From Bacteriovoracaceae bacterium (GTDB lineage: Bacteria; Bdellovibrionota; Bacteriovoracia; Bacteriovoracales; Bacteriovoracaceae): a DNA stretch of 64,000 nt. The stretch's first letter is position 1, and the number at the start of each line of letters is the position of its first letter. The DNA lies in contig JANJTC010000005.1 of assembly GCA_024711325.1 (NCBI GenBank), positions 620,001-684,000 on the forward strand, written 5' to 3'. The translations under genes were made by a program, and so were the position numbers. A model generated the notes under the pieces. It was given only the letters and a program-made list of their open reading frames with translations. It was not told the DNA's origin and did not search any database. This document shows, in pieces, positions 50,070 to 58,944 of this stretch.

Positions 50070-50632
50070 TGAAGAACTATCAGCGTAGACATTTGCGGGC
50101 CCCTTTTAAGGAAAGCATACTCTACGCTGATAATTCTTATGTTTTAAAAGCCTCCACCTTAAATATTTCGGAAGGCGGAATTCTTCTGGATCAGCTACCA
50201 AGCTTTCCTGATAGTGATGATGTTCCGCTACTTATAGCTATCCCTCAGCTTCCCTCTTTAAAAAATTTCACTTTATTGAAAATGAAAACGTTTTCGCGCG
50301 AGCTCTTTGGCAGGCACGTAATCAGGGTTAAAGCAAAACTTGTTCGTCGAGAAGAATTATCTCAAAATCTGGATAATATATTTCGATCGAGATTCGGTCT
50401 TGAATTTATACGCATATCAGAAGCTGATCAGAAGATTATTGAAACCTTCGTTGTGAATTTTTCATCCAACCTGATTTACCTTCAGACTTTAATCGATTCA
50501 TTTAATACTGATGAGGAGACCCGCGAGAGAGTTCGGACGCTTGCTCCTATCCTTGGTTATTATGAAACAGAAAAGATTGCTCAACTCAGGTCTCAAGTTA
50601 GCCATGATTACCGAAGTCTTCAGTGGTTATAG
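50069..50632 (+). CDS. PilZ-domain protein, putative c-di-GMP effector
   Basis: 187 residues. The N-terminus has the c-di-GMP-binding pattern of PilZ domains: RRHLRAPFK (RxxxR) followed by LNISEGGILL (the D/NxSxxG motif). The C-terminal 60 residues are helical and unassigned. PilZ proteins translate c-di-GMP into changes in motility or secretion. ATG overlaps the PhoH stop by one base (TAATG). Confidence 0.82.
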   Translation: MKNYQRRHLRAPFKESILYADNSYVLKASTLNISEGGILLDQLPSFPDSDDVPLLIAIPQLPSLKNFTLLKMKTFSRELFGRHVIRVKAKLVRREELSQNLDNIFRSRFGLEFIRISEADQKIIETFVVNFSSNLIYLQTLIDSFNTDEETRERVRTLAPILGYYETEKIAQLRSQVSHDYRSLQWL

Positions 50633-51166
50633 ATTTACTTTCATGATGTCACATTTTTCAGGAACGGGCAGGGGAGTAAAAGTACTGGGCTTTACTTTTA
50701 TTAGACGGCATTCTTTCTTTTTGTATTTTTCTGGAGAAAGATTTACAAAACGATCGTCTTTTTCCTGATCAGTTCCATAATCACAATCCACATACGCCTT
50801 CATTATCAAGGCTTTACTCACCTTATCTTCAATATCTACTTGATATCGTTCTTGATAGTATGACCAGTAGCCCACAAATTTAGGAGACTTCGAGTGCCTG
50901 GATTCAAGAACATTGGGATTTATTTTTATATTTTCCTGGTTGATAGTCAGGTTGTTTTTTAAATAGGTAAGCCCCTGAGGATTTCCGTAAACGCATAAAA
51001 CTTCTTTTCCGGTAACTTCAAGAAAACTTTCATGATCAAGATTACTGATGGAAATGAAGGCTTCATTTAAAACATAGGCAGGATTTTTTTTGAAACCAAA
51101 ACCAAAAGGATCACAAGCAGTAATCAAAAACATGAGTAATAAATGAAAGGCCAGGCCTTTAATCAT
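50627..51166 (-). CDS. Predicted lipoprotein (179 aa)
   Basis: 179 residues with lipobox LITAC (Cys18). The mature part is beta-rich, with cysteines in VLCVYG, VDCDYG, KECRL and EKCDI that may pair in disulfides. No family recognised. It overlaps the PilZ gene tail-to-tail by 6 bp. Confidence 0.65.
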   Translation of the reverse strand: MIKGLAFHLLLMFLITACDPFGFGFKKNPAYVLNEAFISISNLDHESFLEVTGKEVLCVYGNPQGLTYLKNNLTINQENIKINPNVLESRHSKSPKFVGYWSYYQERYQVDIEDKVSKALIMKAYVDCDYGTDQEKDDRFVNLSPEKYKKKECRLIKVKPSTFTPLPVPEKCDIMKVNL

Positions 51167-51289
51167 GATCTAGTCTCCGGATCATAAGTTCTGACTGAGT
51201 ATGGTATTTTTTATCTTTTATTGGGAGAGGAATTGAAGATTTTACCGGGATTATGGACGAGCTTCAGATAAAATTTAGGCAATCCTCAA

Positions 51290-51319
51290 TTGCCATGCTA
51301 TCTCGCATTCTCTTATGAT
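51290..51319 (+). promoter_or_regulatory. Promoter of the Hpt gene
   Basis: -35 TTGCCA (51290-51295), 18-bp spacer, -10 TATGAT (51314-51319), start near 51326. The upstream TTG (51290) that could open the frame lies inside the -35 box, so translation probably begins at ATG 51353. Confidence 0.6.
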
Positions 51320-51352
51320 CCAGCAACTTTATTGACTAAACTAAGTAGCTCT

Positions 51353-51625
51353 ATGAAAGTGCCTGTTGAATTAAAAATTAAGTACTTAAGCCGAAGGATT
51401 CAAGACATTGAACGGCTGAGATCTAGTCTTGAGCAGGGCGATTATTCATTTGCCCAAAAACTAGGCCACCAGGTCAAAGGCAACGCCGTAACTTTTGATG
51501 TTCCTCAAATCGCTCAAATTGGCCATGAAATGGAAAGGGCCGCACTAAAAAGAGATAAAGAAAAAGTTAAAATTCTTATCCAGAAAATGGAAACTGCCAT
51601 TCAAAGCGTTCAGACCCGTTTCTAA
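51353..51625 (+). CDS. Histidine phosphotransfer (Hpt) protein
   Basis: 90 residues from ATG 51353. It is almost only an Hpt domain: the AQKLGHQVKGNAVTFDVPQIA motif carries phosphoacceptor His39, followed by a helix with EMERAA. Stand-alone Hpt proteins pass phosphate between a hybrid kinase receiver and an output regulator. The two-receiver hybrid kinase at 52041 is a natural partner (inference from proximity). No strong ribosome-binding site. Confidence 0.8.
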   Translation: MKVPVELKIKYLSRRIQDIERLRSSLEQGDYSFAQKLGHQVKGNAVTFDVPQIAQIGHEMERAALKRDKEKVKILIQKMETAIQSVQTRF

Positions 51626-51640
51626 ATTACCCCAGTTATT

Positions 51641-51670
51641 TTGTCCGATCTTGCCCCGTTATTCTATGAT
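51641..51670 (+). promoter_or_regulatory. Candidate promoter of the 58-aa gene
   Basis: TTGTCC (51641-51646), 18-bp spacer, TATGAT (51665-51670), start near 51677. Confidence 0.5.
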
Positions 51671-51763
51671 GCCTTTTGTTTCTTATCCTGCTTTCAATGA
51701 CTTTCACATGCTCATCTTTGGCATTGCCCTTGCTAAGTGCTTAAACCGCATTATGGAGTATTC

Positions 51764-51940
51764 ATGCAGCCGAGAAGAAAAATTTCAAAAAGAGTTCCCC
51801 TGACGAAGGCCCAAGGCCAATTAATGAAAGATTCCTTGAAAAAGTTTTTGGGTTATGGCCTGATTGAAGAATCAGTTAAACATTCGCAATTAAAAACTTT
51901 GATTCTAAAAGATGCTTTAAATTCTCTCATCTTAAAGTGA
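51764..51940 (+). CDS. Small basic protein (58 aa), unknown
   Basis: 58 residues from ATG 51764, preceded by GGAG. Very basic at the N-terminus (MQPRRKISKRVPLTKAQGQL) and helical after that (LMKDSLKKFLGYGLIEESVKHSQLK). It could bind nucleic acid or a signalling partner. No family recognised. It sits between the Hpt and hybrid kinase genes. Confidence 0.55.
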   Translation: MQPRRKISKRVPLTKAQGQLMKDSLKKFLGYGLIEESVKHSQLKTLILKDALNSLILK

Positions 51941-52040
51941 AGCTTTAGACTATCTAAAATTCTCTTTAGCCCCATGACTAATTCTTCGGGTGCAGCTATC
52001 TTATGCACCCTTGGTCACCGGAAATAAAAGAATTGTTCAT

Positions 52041-53570
52041 ATGTTTCACTCAGAAAAAACACTACATATTCTATCTATTGAAGATTCTGAAAATGACTGT
52101 AATGAGCTCTATCAAGAACTCTTAAAACTCAATTTTAAAATATTTTTCAGGAAAGTTGCTGACGATTGCGAACTCCGAAATCAATTGAAAACTCATTCAT
52201 GGAATCTTGTCATTTCAGATTTTAGTAACAGGTTTTTACCTTCCAGGGAAGCTTTGATGATTGTCAGGTCTTTCTCTCAGGACCTTCCTTTTATACTGGT
52301 CTCCGAGCGAATGGGGGAAGAAGAAGTGGCCGACATGATGAAAGCGGGAGTTGAGGATGTTGTCTTGAAATCCCGTCTTGGTAGGATTCAACCGGTTATC
52401 AATCGTATCCTGCGAGAGTACGATACAAAAAATAAAGAAGCTCTTGCTCATAAGTTGGCCACAGAAGCTTTTGCCCAAAAAGAACAGATGATTGCCATTG
52501 TTTCCCATGATATTAAAAACCCTCTAAGTGCCATTCAACTTGAAGCTCAAATGCTCCTAAGGGCCGTAGACCGTTCTCCTAAATCCATTTTAGGAGAAGA
52601 AGTTAAGATTCAGGCCAATCGGATATTGAAAACAACTGATCGCATGAAGCTTCTCATTTCAGACCTACTTGATAGGAGTAAGTCCAATAATAGTTTAACA
52701 AATCTTTCGAAAGTTAAAATGGATTTAGAAACTCTCTTTCACGAAGTCATTGATAGTCTGAGACCATTACTCCAGCAAAAAGAAATACTCATTAAGCGAA
52801 ATTTTCCTTCTTCGAAGTCGGTGGTGTCACTCGACAGAAATAAAATGTTTCAGGTTTTGTCTAATTTACTCAATAACGCGATCAAATTTACTCCCGAGAA
52901 AGGAATCATCCATATATCAATGGAGGAGCACTATCAGGAGTTGATTATCAGTGTTATGGATTCCGGTCCAGGTCTGAATGATATTGAATTGACTCGTGTT
53001 TTTGAAAAGTACTGGATGGGGAACAATTCACAATGTCCAGGCACAGGGCTTGGACTCTTTATCTGTAAAACCATTATTGAGGCCCATGGGGGACATATAG
53101 AAGCTGAAAATATTCCGGGACAAGGGGCGCGCTTCAGCTTTAGTCTGCCAAAAGTAGATCAGGAGCAAGTTGTTTTTTCTTATTATGATTCTCCCAAAGA
53201 TAAGCGGAAAAAAGTTTATATAGTAGATGATGATGAGGATTTAAGGGAAGTCATTAGCTGGGCCTTGGGCCAGGAAGGATATGCAATCCATTCTTTTCAT
53301 AGCCCTAAAGAGGCACTGGATTGTTTGATTAAAGGCAGACATCTTCCTAATCTCGTCGTAGTGGATTTTCACATGGATGAAATGAATGGCAATGAGTTCC
53401 TCTTGAGAAAAAATTCTATCGAAGCTGCCAGAAATTGCCCCGTCGTGATGATTTCAGCTTCTCCACAGGAAATTGAAGGGGTGATTAAGCGTGATTTATA
53501 TTCAGAGGTCATAACGAAACCGATAGATCTCGAGGCGCTTGTGGCCAATGTGAACAAGTATATTAACTAA
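52041..53570 (+). CDS. Hybrid histidine kinase, receiver-HisKA-HATPase-receiver
   Basis: 509 residues from ATG 52041; an upstream GTG (51990) lies in a leader hairpin (GGGTGCA/TGCACCC at 51988-52010). N-terminal receiver (8-125) with phospho-Asp60 (VISDFSNR), HisKA with His156 (IVSHDIKNPLSAI), HATPase with N-box LSNLLNNAIKFTPEK, DSGPGL and GTGLGLF, and a C-terminal receiver (about 392-509) with Asp442 (VVVDFHMDEMNG) and its TKP lysine. Unlike the two other kinase-like proteins of the window it is catalytically complete. Soluble. Confidence 0.9.
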   Translation: MFHSEKTLHILSIEDSENDCNELYQELLKLNFKIFFRKVADDCELRNQLKTHSWNLVISDFSNRFLPSREALMIVRSFSQDLPFILVSERMGEEEVADMMKAGVEDVVLKSRLGRIQPVINRILREYDTKNKEALAHKLATEAFAQKEQMIAIVSHDIKNPLSAIQLEAQMLLRAVDRSPKSILGEEVKIQANRILKTTDRMKLLISDLLDRSKSNNSLTNLSKVKMDLETLFHEVIDSLRPLLQQKEILIKRNFPSSKSVVSLDRNKMFQVLSNLLNNAIKFTPEKGIIHISMEEHYQELIISVMDSGPGLNDIELTRVFEKYWMGNNSQCPGTGLGLFICKTIIEAHGGHIEAENIPGQGARFSFSLPKVDQEQVVFSYYDSPKDKRKKVYIVDDDEDLREVISWALGQEGYAIHSFHSPKEALDCLIKGRHLPNLVVVDFHMDEMNGNEFLLRKNSIEAARNCPVVMISASPQEIEGVIKRDLYSEVITKPIDLEALVANVNKYIN

Positions 53571-54082
53571 TGTGTTTTGTTTGAGGCGATCATGCTTCTT
53601 AACATCCAGGCATTCTTTTCATGGATTTGCATTCTTTCCACCATCAGGTCGGTTGTAACATCATCTTCACATTCATTGGCCTCGGCCACAATTTGACGGG
53701 CAGTTGTAACGACCGCTTCATTACCCTGAACCAGATTGTGTATCATCTCTTCTGCTGTCGGAATGCTGCTTTCTTCCCGGATAGAAGTCACTTTTAAAAA
53801 TGAAGTGAAAGATCCTGGAGCAAATTCTCCTAAAGTTCGGATTCGTTCCGCAATGTCATCCACTGCCTCTGCCATCTCCCTATATTGCTCTTCAAATAGA
53901 GTGTGGAGGGGCTGAAACATTTTTCCTGTTACGTTCCAGTGATAGTTTTGAGTTTTAAGATAGAGCAAATAGGAATCTGCCAATAATTTGGAGAGTCCCT
54001 TGCAAACAATTTTCCGGTCTTTTTCACTGATTCCAATATTGATATTTGTTTCTAAGAATTCGGCCTGGATTTTGTTCGGCAT
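53567..54082 (-). CDS. dps: Dps-like ferritin (starvation DNA-binding/iron storage)
   Basis: 171 residues. The ferroxidase-site helix is present (LKTQNYHWNVTGKMFQPLHTLFEEQYREMAEAVDDIAERIRTLG), as is the C-terminal helix (IHEKNAWMLRSMI). Dps forms a 12-mer that detoxifies iron plus peroxide and may protect DNA. It starts 8 nt after the OmpA-like lipoprotein gene on the same strand, and its end overlaps the hybrid kinase gene by 4 bp. Confidence 0.92.
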   Translation of the reverse strand: MPNKIQAEFLETNINIGISEKDRKIVCKGLSKLLADSYLLYLKTQNYHWNVTGKMFQPLHTLFEEQYREMAEAVDDIAERIRTLGEFAPGSFTSFLKVTSIREESSIPTAEEMIHNLVQGNEAVVTTARQIVAEANECEDDVTTDLMVERMQIHEKNAWMLRSMIASNKTH

Positions 54083-54090
54083 AGCTGCTC

Positions 54091-54681
54091 CTATTTTAAA
54101 AAATCTTCTTCACCTTCGTAATCAATTATAACCATGGCCTTTGATGCTTTAGTGTATGAGACTGACCCGTCAGGTAATGTAGAAGCAGTGGTGCCACTGT
54201 TCTCAAAGGCCTGTTTCACATCATATTCATCATTCCGTAAAACTTTACTCAATAAATTAGGTCGCCTCGCCATATTATAGGAATCAATGTCCTCGTATTC
54301 TTTGAGTTCTTTTTCAAGCAGTTCTCGAATGACTCTTGCTCTTTCTGATGCCAGTATAATCTCACTTGGTCCGGCCTTCCCTGTTATTTTATCAGGGTAC
54401 TCTTTATCGGCCCAGGCCAGGATACGAATTTCTTCAATCGGTTTTTTGTTTTGACGGGCAAATGCCGCTAGTTTTTTTATGTCAGCTTTATTTATGGCCG
54501 AGAGAGTGGTTTCTCCCTTATTGAAGACGACTGTGGTGTAGCGGGTTCCAGTGGCCGTTTGGTTTTGAGCTTTTTGAATTTCTTCTGACGATTTTTTTTT
54601 TGCATCCGATGTCGAACATCCGGCAGCATAAACCAGACTCATAGTGGCCATGGCCAAGGTCACAATCATTCTTGATTTCAT
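54091..54681 (-). CDS. OmpA-like lipoprotein candidate
   Basis: 196 residues; lipoprotein signal with YAAGC lipobox (Cys22). Residues about 45-130 follow an OmpA-like plan (TVVFNKGETTLSAINKADIKKL then IEEIRILAWADKEYP and SERARVIRELLEKEL), which in other proteins binds peptidoglycan. The Asp and Arg that contact the peptide stem are not clearly placed, so binding is uncertain. GCAGGAGG precedes the ATG. Upstream gene of a two-gene unit with dps. Confidence 0.6.
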   Translation of the reverse strand: MKSRMIVTLAMATMSLVYAAGCSTSDAKKKSSEEIQKAQNQTATGTRYTTVVFNKGETTLSAINKADIKKLAAFARQNKKPIEEIRILAWADKEYPDKITGKAGPSEIILASERARVIRELLEKELKEYEDIDSYNMARRPNLLSKVLRNDEYDVKQAFENSGTTASTLPDGSVSYTKASKAMVIIDYEGEEDFLK

Positions 54682-54910
54682 AAGCCTCCTGCAGAGCAGT
54701 CCGTCTTAAAAAAGCAAAAATCAAGCCATACCTTATTTACTAAGATTCATGAAGTTAGAAGCTAAAAAGTTAAGTTTCTGGGGTGATATTCCCCTGATGC
54801 GGCGACTTTTAAACCGAGTGTTTAGTTGCAAGCGCACAAAATATCAAATTGCCTTCATTGGCATCAGGTCTGCTCCAATCATAATCAGAGCTAAACCATA
54901 AGGAGGATTT

Positions 54911-55369
54911 ATGGAGAATGAGAATTTAGAAAACCAATCAGGACAAGTTAGAAAAAATCCAACCCGAGATAATAAAAATATTAAACAGGGCCAAGCAAAT
55001 GAAGAAAGTTTTAGCCGTCAGGATGCTTCTGGCAAACAGATCGATCATGATGAGATTGATTTGGATCGCAGTGGAATTCCTGGCACCCAGAGTGATGAAT
55101 CTCGTGACTTCCAAAGTGGAGCTCAAAGGCAGACCGGAAGCGGGCAGCAAGCTGGATCGCAGGGATCGAATTCGCAGGAATTCCAACAACAGGCCCAGCA
55201 GCAACCTCAAAAAGGGGTTAAGCAAAACCAGTCTGGTCAGGACTTGAATAAAAATAGAACCTCAGGTGTAAGTTCCGGATCTGATATGGGCCAGCAGCAA
55301 AATGCCAATCGTGGTGGACAGCAATCTGGTCAAAGAGGTCAGAATCAGGATGATTCTCGTCGCCAGTAG
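54911..55369 (+). CDS. Disordered Gln/Gly/Ser/Asn-rich hydrophilic protein
   Basis: 152 residues with almost no hydrophobic residues and no cysteine or tryptophan. Composition is dominated by Q, G, S, N, D and R with repeats such as QSG, GQQ and SGQ; it should be intrinsically disordered. AAGGAGG upstream and its own terminator make it a convincing gene. Hydrophilins, biofilm or stress-related low-complexity proteins look like this; I cannot name it. It lies between dps and the peroxiredoxin gene, so a stress role is a reasonable guess. Confidence 0.65.
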   Translation: MENENLENQSGQVRKNPTRDNKNIKQGQANEESFSRQDASGKQIDHDEIDLDRSGIPGTQSDESRDFQSGAQRQTGSGQQAGSQGSNSQEFQQQAQQQPQKGVKQNQSGQDLNKNRTSGVSSGSDMGQQQNANRGGQQSGQRGQNQDDSRRQ

Positions 55370-55390
55370 GTACTTATTGTTTTTCACAAG

Positions 55391-55422
55391 AATGGGGGAT
55401 GGAAGGTCCCCCATTTATAAAA
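55391..55422 (+). terminator. Terminator after the Q/G-rich gene
   Basis: AATGGGGGA (55391-55399), loop TGGAAGG, TCCCCCATT (55407-55415), then TATAAAA. It also touches the 3' end of the convergent 88-residue gene. Confidence 0.75.
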
Positions 55423-55681
55423 GTCGAAGGGTATCCTGATTTAAGGATTCAATTTTGGCCTTCACGGGTGGCTCGGCACGAGATGAAATTTCTTTCAAGA
55501 TCAGGTGACCTTTATTAAAAAAATCTTTTCCATAAACATCCCCAGAGAACTCTTCCAATAGATGATTCACTTCACCCTCAAGTTGTGAATTAGCTAATGT
55601 CTTTAAATAGAGTCTATAGGCATCTTCCGATTTCTTAATTTCTTTAAGTTCTTTAAAATCACCCAAATTCACCACGTTCAT
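55415..55681 (-). CDS. Small hypothetical protein (88 aa)
   Basis: 88 residues, start with AAGGGGAATGA just upstream. Helical and highly charged (GDFKELKEIKKSEDAYRLYLK). No family recognised. It converges on the Q/G-rich gene, with the shared hairpin at its end. Confidence 0.55.
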   Translation of the reverse strand: MNVVNLGDFKELKEIKKSEDAYRLYLKTLANSQLEGEVNHLLEEFSGDVYGKDFFNKGHLILKEISSRAEPPVKAKIESLNQDTLRLL

Positions 55682-55991
55682 TCATTCCCCTTAAGTCTTG
55701 GATCCGAACCTCATGTTCAATCCGTTAGCTCATTCCTCGCAAACTTCGCGCCAAGCATTTGGCGGTTGATTCGTTTTTTTTAGAAGACCCTTATAATGGG
55801 CCAGATGGCCTTTCGACAAGAACTGGAAGTTGTGATCTTGAGTTTTTGTAAAGATTACTGATAGCGCAGAGAGAAAATGATGAATAATTTACCGATCTTA
55901 CATCGTTCTTACATGGAGACATTAGGGGACTTCTAAATAAAAAGGGGAGCTTTTGGCCCCCCTCTTTGTCACTGAGTTTTTTTGTCAGCTA
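55682..55991. other. 310-base region with a possible small transcript
   Basis: No larger gene. A consensus -10 TATAAT is at 55792-55797 but without a well-spaced -35 (TTGATT at 55766 is 20 bp away). A short frame of 19 codons (55877-55936) has no good ribosome-binding site. A hairpin terminator is at 55943-55963. Together they could be a small RNA of about 170 nt; not established. Confidence 0.35.
55943..55975. terminator. Bidirectional terminator downstream of the peroxiredoxin gene
   Basis: AGGGGAGC (55943-55950) pairs with GCCCCCCT (55956-55963), one mismatch, loop TTTTG. On the minus strand it is followed by TTTTTATTT, so it ends the peroxiredoxin transcript; on the plus strand a T-rich stretch follows less closely. 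Confidence 0.7.
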
Positions 55992-56576
55992 TTAAGCGTT
56001 CTTTTTGAACCATGCTTTAGAACCAGTTGGATCTGGCTTCATGGTATCAGCACCTTTTTTCCAGTTGGCCGGGCAAACTTCGCCTGACTTCGCTGTAAAT
56101 TGGTAAGCTTCAAGAAGACGAAGGGTTTCGTCTACACTGCGTCCTACAGAAAGGTTGTTAATAGTAGAGTGTTGAATCACGTTTTGATCATCAATTAAGA
56201 ACAGGCCACGAAGAGCTACCTGATCATTAACCAGAACTTCATAGTCACGAGCAACTTTCTTATCAAGGTCAGCGATGATTGGGAATTTGACTTCACCAAG
56301 GCCACCTTCGTTACGAGGCTGTTTAGTCCAAGCAAGGTGAGAGTGGAATGAATCAACGGAACAAGCGATCAATTCACAATTCATTGCTTTGAATTTTTCA
56401 GCGGCATCTGAATAAGCAATAATTTCGGTAGGGCAAACAAAAGTAAAATCTAGAGGATAGAAGAATAGAACCTTCCACTTGCCTTTATAGTCATCTAGAG
56501 AGATTGTTTTGCTTTCACCGTTAACAAGTGCTTCTGCTTTAAAATACGGAGCTGGATTACCAACTAAGCGTGCCAT
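55992..56576 (-). CDS. Typical 2-Cys peroxiredoxin (AhpC/Prx1 family)
   Basis: 194 residues. Peroxidatic Cys48 is in DFTFVCPTE, the resolving cysteine is Cys168 in GEVCPANW, with the C-terminal helix that completes the typical 2-Cys type. It reduces H2O2 and organic peroxides, using thioredoxin or AhpF. AAGGAGT precedes the ATG and a promoter is present upstream. It sits near dps, so oxidative-stress genes cluster here. Confidence 0.95.
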   Translation of the reverse strand: MARLVGNPAPYFKAEALVNGESKTISLDDYKGKWKVLFFYPLDFTFVCPTEIIAYSDAAEKFKAMNCELIACSVDSFHSHLAWTKQPRNEGGLGEVKFPIIADLDKKVARDYEVLVNDQVALRGLFLIDDQNVIQHSTINNLSVGRSVDETLRLLEAYQFTAKSGEVCPANWKKGADTMKPDPTGSKAWFKKNA

Positions 56577-56627
56577 AAGGACTCCTTAAAAAATTACCAA
56601 TTTCGGAATTGAAACGTGGACCAGAGG

Positions 56628-56656
56628 AATTTAGACCCAAGTGGCAAATATTTCAA
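56628..56656 (-). promoter_or_regulatory. Promoter of the peroxiredoxin gene
   Basis: Minus strand: -35 TTGAAA (56656-56651), 17-bp spacer, -10 TAAATT (56633-56628). Confidence 0.55.
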
Positions 56657-56682
56657 GACTAAGTGTTCCTTACCCTTGTTGT

Positions 56683-56712
56683 TTGGTTATTCGTGCCCAT
56701 CTTTTTTATACA
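56683..56712 (+). promoter_or_regulatory. Weak candidate promoter of clpP-clpX
   Basis: TTGGTT (56683-56688), 18-bp spacer, TATACA (56707-56712). Modest matches only. Confidence 0.3.
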
Positions 56713-56802
56713 GCGTTAAAGAGTTAAATTAACCTCAAGAAATATATGAATTTACCGATAAGGTTGAACAAAGAAATCAACCATTCGGGAAAAAGGACCA
56801 AA

Positions 56803-57423
56803 ATGAAGAATCCAACCATGGGTTATATCCCCAATCCAATCGTGATCGAGCAGACGGCGAGAGGGGAAAGACAGTACGACATCTATTCAAGACTCCTCTT
56901 AGACCGAATTATATTTTTGGGAACAGAAGTCAATGATACTGTGGCAAACCTCCTGGTGGCACAGCTGCTGTTTCTAGAGCAGTCTGATCCTGAAGCTCCT
57001 ATTCATTTTTATATCAATTCTCCCGGAGGATCGGTTTATGCCGGCCTGGGGATTTATGATTTAATGCAACACGTGAGTTGTCCGGTCTATACTTATTGCA
57101 CAGGTTTGGCCGCTTCTATGGGCTCACTTTTGTTACAAGCAGGCGAGCCCGGTCACCGCTACTCAATGCCTCATTCGCGAATCATGATTCACCAGCCATT
57201 GGGTGGAGCTCGCGGACAGGCCACTGATATTGAAATTCAGGCCAGAGAAATCCTGGATTTGAAAAAACAATTGAACAATATCTATGTGAAGCACACTGGT
57301 CGCACCTATGAAGAAGTAGAGAAGGCATGTGACCGTGATAATTATTTGGATCCGGTTCGTGCCAAAGAATTTGGCCTGATCGATAATATCATCACCCCTA
57401 AAGGCAAAACGATTAAAGCTTAA
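56803..57423 (+). CDS. clpP: ATP-dependent Clp protease proteolytic subunit ClpP
   Basis: 206 residues from ATG 56803, preceded by AAAAGGA; the ATG at 56746 lacks a ribosome-binding site. Catalytic serine in [11 protein letters not shown] and histidine in [10 protein letters not shown], with [15 protein letters not shown] before. ClpP forms a 14-mer barrel. Located directly before clpX, as usual. Confidence 0.97.
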   Translation: MKNPTMGYIPNPIVIEQTARGERQYDIYSRLLLDRIIFLGTEVNDTVANLLVAQLLFLEQSDPEAPIHFYINSPGGSVYAGLGIYDLMQHVSCPVYTYCTGLAASMGSLLLQAGEPGHRYSMPHSRIMIHQPLGGARGQATDIEIQAREILDLKKQLNNIYVKHTGRTYEEVEKACDRDNYLDPVRAKEFGLIDNIITPKGKTIKA

Positions 57424-57447
57424 TTATACAGCGATAGGAAAACGAAC

Positions 57448-58764
57448 ATGACTAAAGAAAAAGCAGGCGGATCTTACGGTAGTTTAAACTGTAACTTCTG
57501 CGGAAAGTCCCAGAAAGAAGTAAAAAAGCTTATCGCGGGTCCAGGTGTTTATATCTGTGATGAGTGTATCGAGCTTTGTAATGACATTATCTTTGAAGAT
57601 TCAGTTAAAACTGTTTCAAAGACGGCCACCGACAATGTTCCGAAGCCACACGAGATCAAGGCCCACCTTGATCAATATGTTATCGGTCAGGATCGTGCCA
57701 AGAAAATTATCTCGGTTGCCGTTCATAACCACTATAAGAGGATTGCTTATAAAGCTTCTTCTCGAGATGAAGAAGTGGAGCTTGCAAAATCAAATATCTT
57801 GCTTGCCGGTCCGACAGGTTCTGGTAAAACACTTATCGCTCAATCTCTTGCGAAGTTTTTGAACGTACCGTTTGCCATCGCAGATGCTACGACGTTAACT
57901 GAAGCTGGTTACGTGGGTGAGGATGTTGAAAACGTCATCCTTTCACTCTTGCAAAATTGTGACTTCGATGTTGAGCGTGCTCAGCGCGGGATCATCTACG
58001 TAGATGAAATCGATAAGATCGCACGTAAGTCTGAGAATCCGTCTATCACTCGTGACGTATCCGGTGAAGGCGTTCAGCAAGCACTTCTTAAACTTGTAGA
58101 AGGCTCGGTTGCCAATGTTCCTCCTAAAGGTGGACGTAAGCATCCTCAACAGGAATACATTCAGGTTGATACCCGAAACATTCTCTTTATCTGCGCTGGT
58201 GCCTTTGTAGGACTGGATAAGATTATTGAGAAACGTATGACGAAGTCCAAGTCAGTCGGACTTACAGCAAATAATACGAATGAGAAGAAAGAAAAATCAC
58301 ACCTTGAAAAACTTGGTTCAATTGAGCCGGAAGATTTAGTGAGATTTGGTCTTATTCCGGAGTTTATTGGCCGATTGCCAGTGACTGCTATGTTGGAAGA
58401 ACTTGATGAAGCGGCACTTGTGTCGATTCTCACGGAGCCAAAAAACGCCGTAGTAAAACAGTATCAGAAACTTTTCGACTTTGACGGAATTGATCTGGAA
58501 TTCACGCCCGATGCGATTCTGGAAGTTGCCAAGACTGCTCTTAACAGGAAAACCGGTGCCCGCGGACTGCGTGCAATCCTCGAGCAGGTGATGCTGGATG
58601 TGATGTATGATTTGCCGGGTAATGAGAAAATTGCCAAGTGTATTGTCACTAAAGAGGCGATAACAGGTGAAGGCAAGCCGATTTTGGAAGAAGGCGATCG
58701 CAAGAAGCGCCTGGAATCTAAGGCCGGTGCCAAAGCGGCCAAGAAAATTGAGAACGCATCATAG
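57448..58764 (+). CDS. clpX: Clp protease ATP-binding subunit ClpX
   Basis: 438 residues. Zinc-binding domain Cys15, Cys18, Cys37, Cys40 (LNCNFCG ... YICDEC), Walker A GPTGSGKT, Walker [14 protein letters not shown] and a C-terminal small AAA+ domain ([12 protein letters not shown]). It unfolds substrates and feeds them to ClpP. A strong terminator follows. Confidence 0.97.
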   Translation: MTKEKAGGSYGSLNCNFCGKSQKEVKKLIAGPGVYICDECIELCNDIIFEDSVKTVSKTATDNVPKPHEIKAHLDQYVIGQDRAKKIISVAVHNHYKRIAYKASSRDEEVELAKSNILLAGPTGSGKTLIAQSLAKFLNVPFAIADATTLTEAGYVGEDVENVILSLLQNCDFDVERAQRGIIYVDEIDKIARKSENPSITRDVSGEGVQQALLKLVEGSVANVPPKGGRKHPQQEYIQVDTRNILFICAGAFVGLDKIIEKRMTKSKSVGLTANNTNEKKEKSHLEKLGSIEPEDLVRFGLIPEFIGRLPVTAMLEELDEAALVSILTEPKNAVVKQYQKLFDFDGIDLEFTPDAILEVAKTALNRKTGARGLRAILEQVMLDVMYDLPGNEKIAKCIVTKEAITGEGKPILEEGDRKKRLESKAGAKAAKKIENAS

Positions 58765-58825
58765 ATTCTTGAAAACTCTTACACCGTAAATAACAAATAA
58801 CTAGAAGTAATCATTAAAATCAGTC

Positions 58826-58858
58826 GGGCCGGGAAAAAAACTCCCGGCCCTTTTTTTT
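58826..58858 (+). terminator. Terminator after clpX
   Basis: GGGCCGGGA (58826-58834), loop of seven, TCCCGGCCC (58842-58850), then TTTTTTTT. It separates clpPX from lon. Confidence 0.95.
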
Positions 58859-58944
58859 GGTATTCGATTTTAAATTTCATGGGATAATATTTTGAAGAAC
58901 CTCATGCAAGAGGTTTCATGAGACAGAAAGGCGCAGGAGGTGCT

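Noticed and set aside
51666..51803. 44-codon frame beginning in the -10 box before the 58-residue gene
   Set aside because: Its start lies inside the predicted promoter and the overlapping frame with GGAG before its ATG is better supported.
3066..55937. Shared 14-mer AGGGGACTTCTAAA near 3066 and 55924
   Set aside because: Several 14-base matches are expected by chance in 64 kb, and there is no extended homology.
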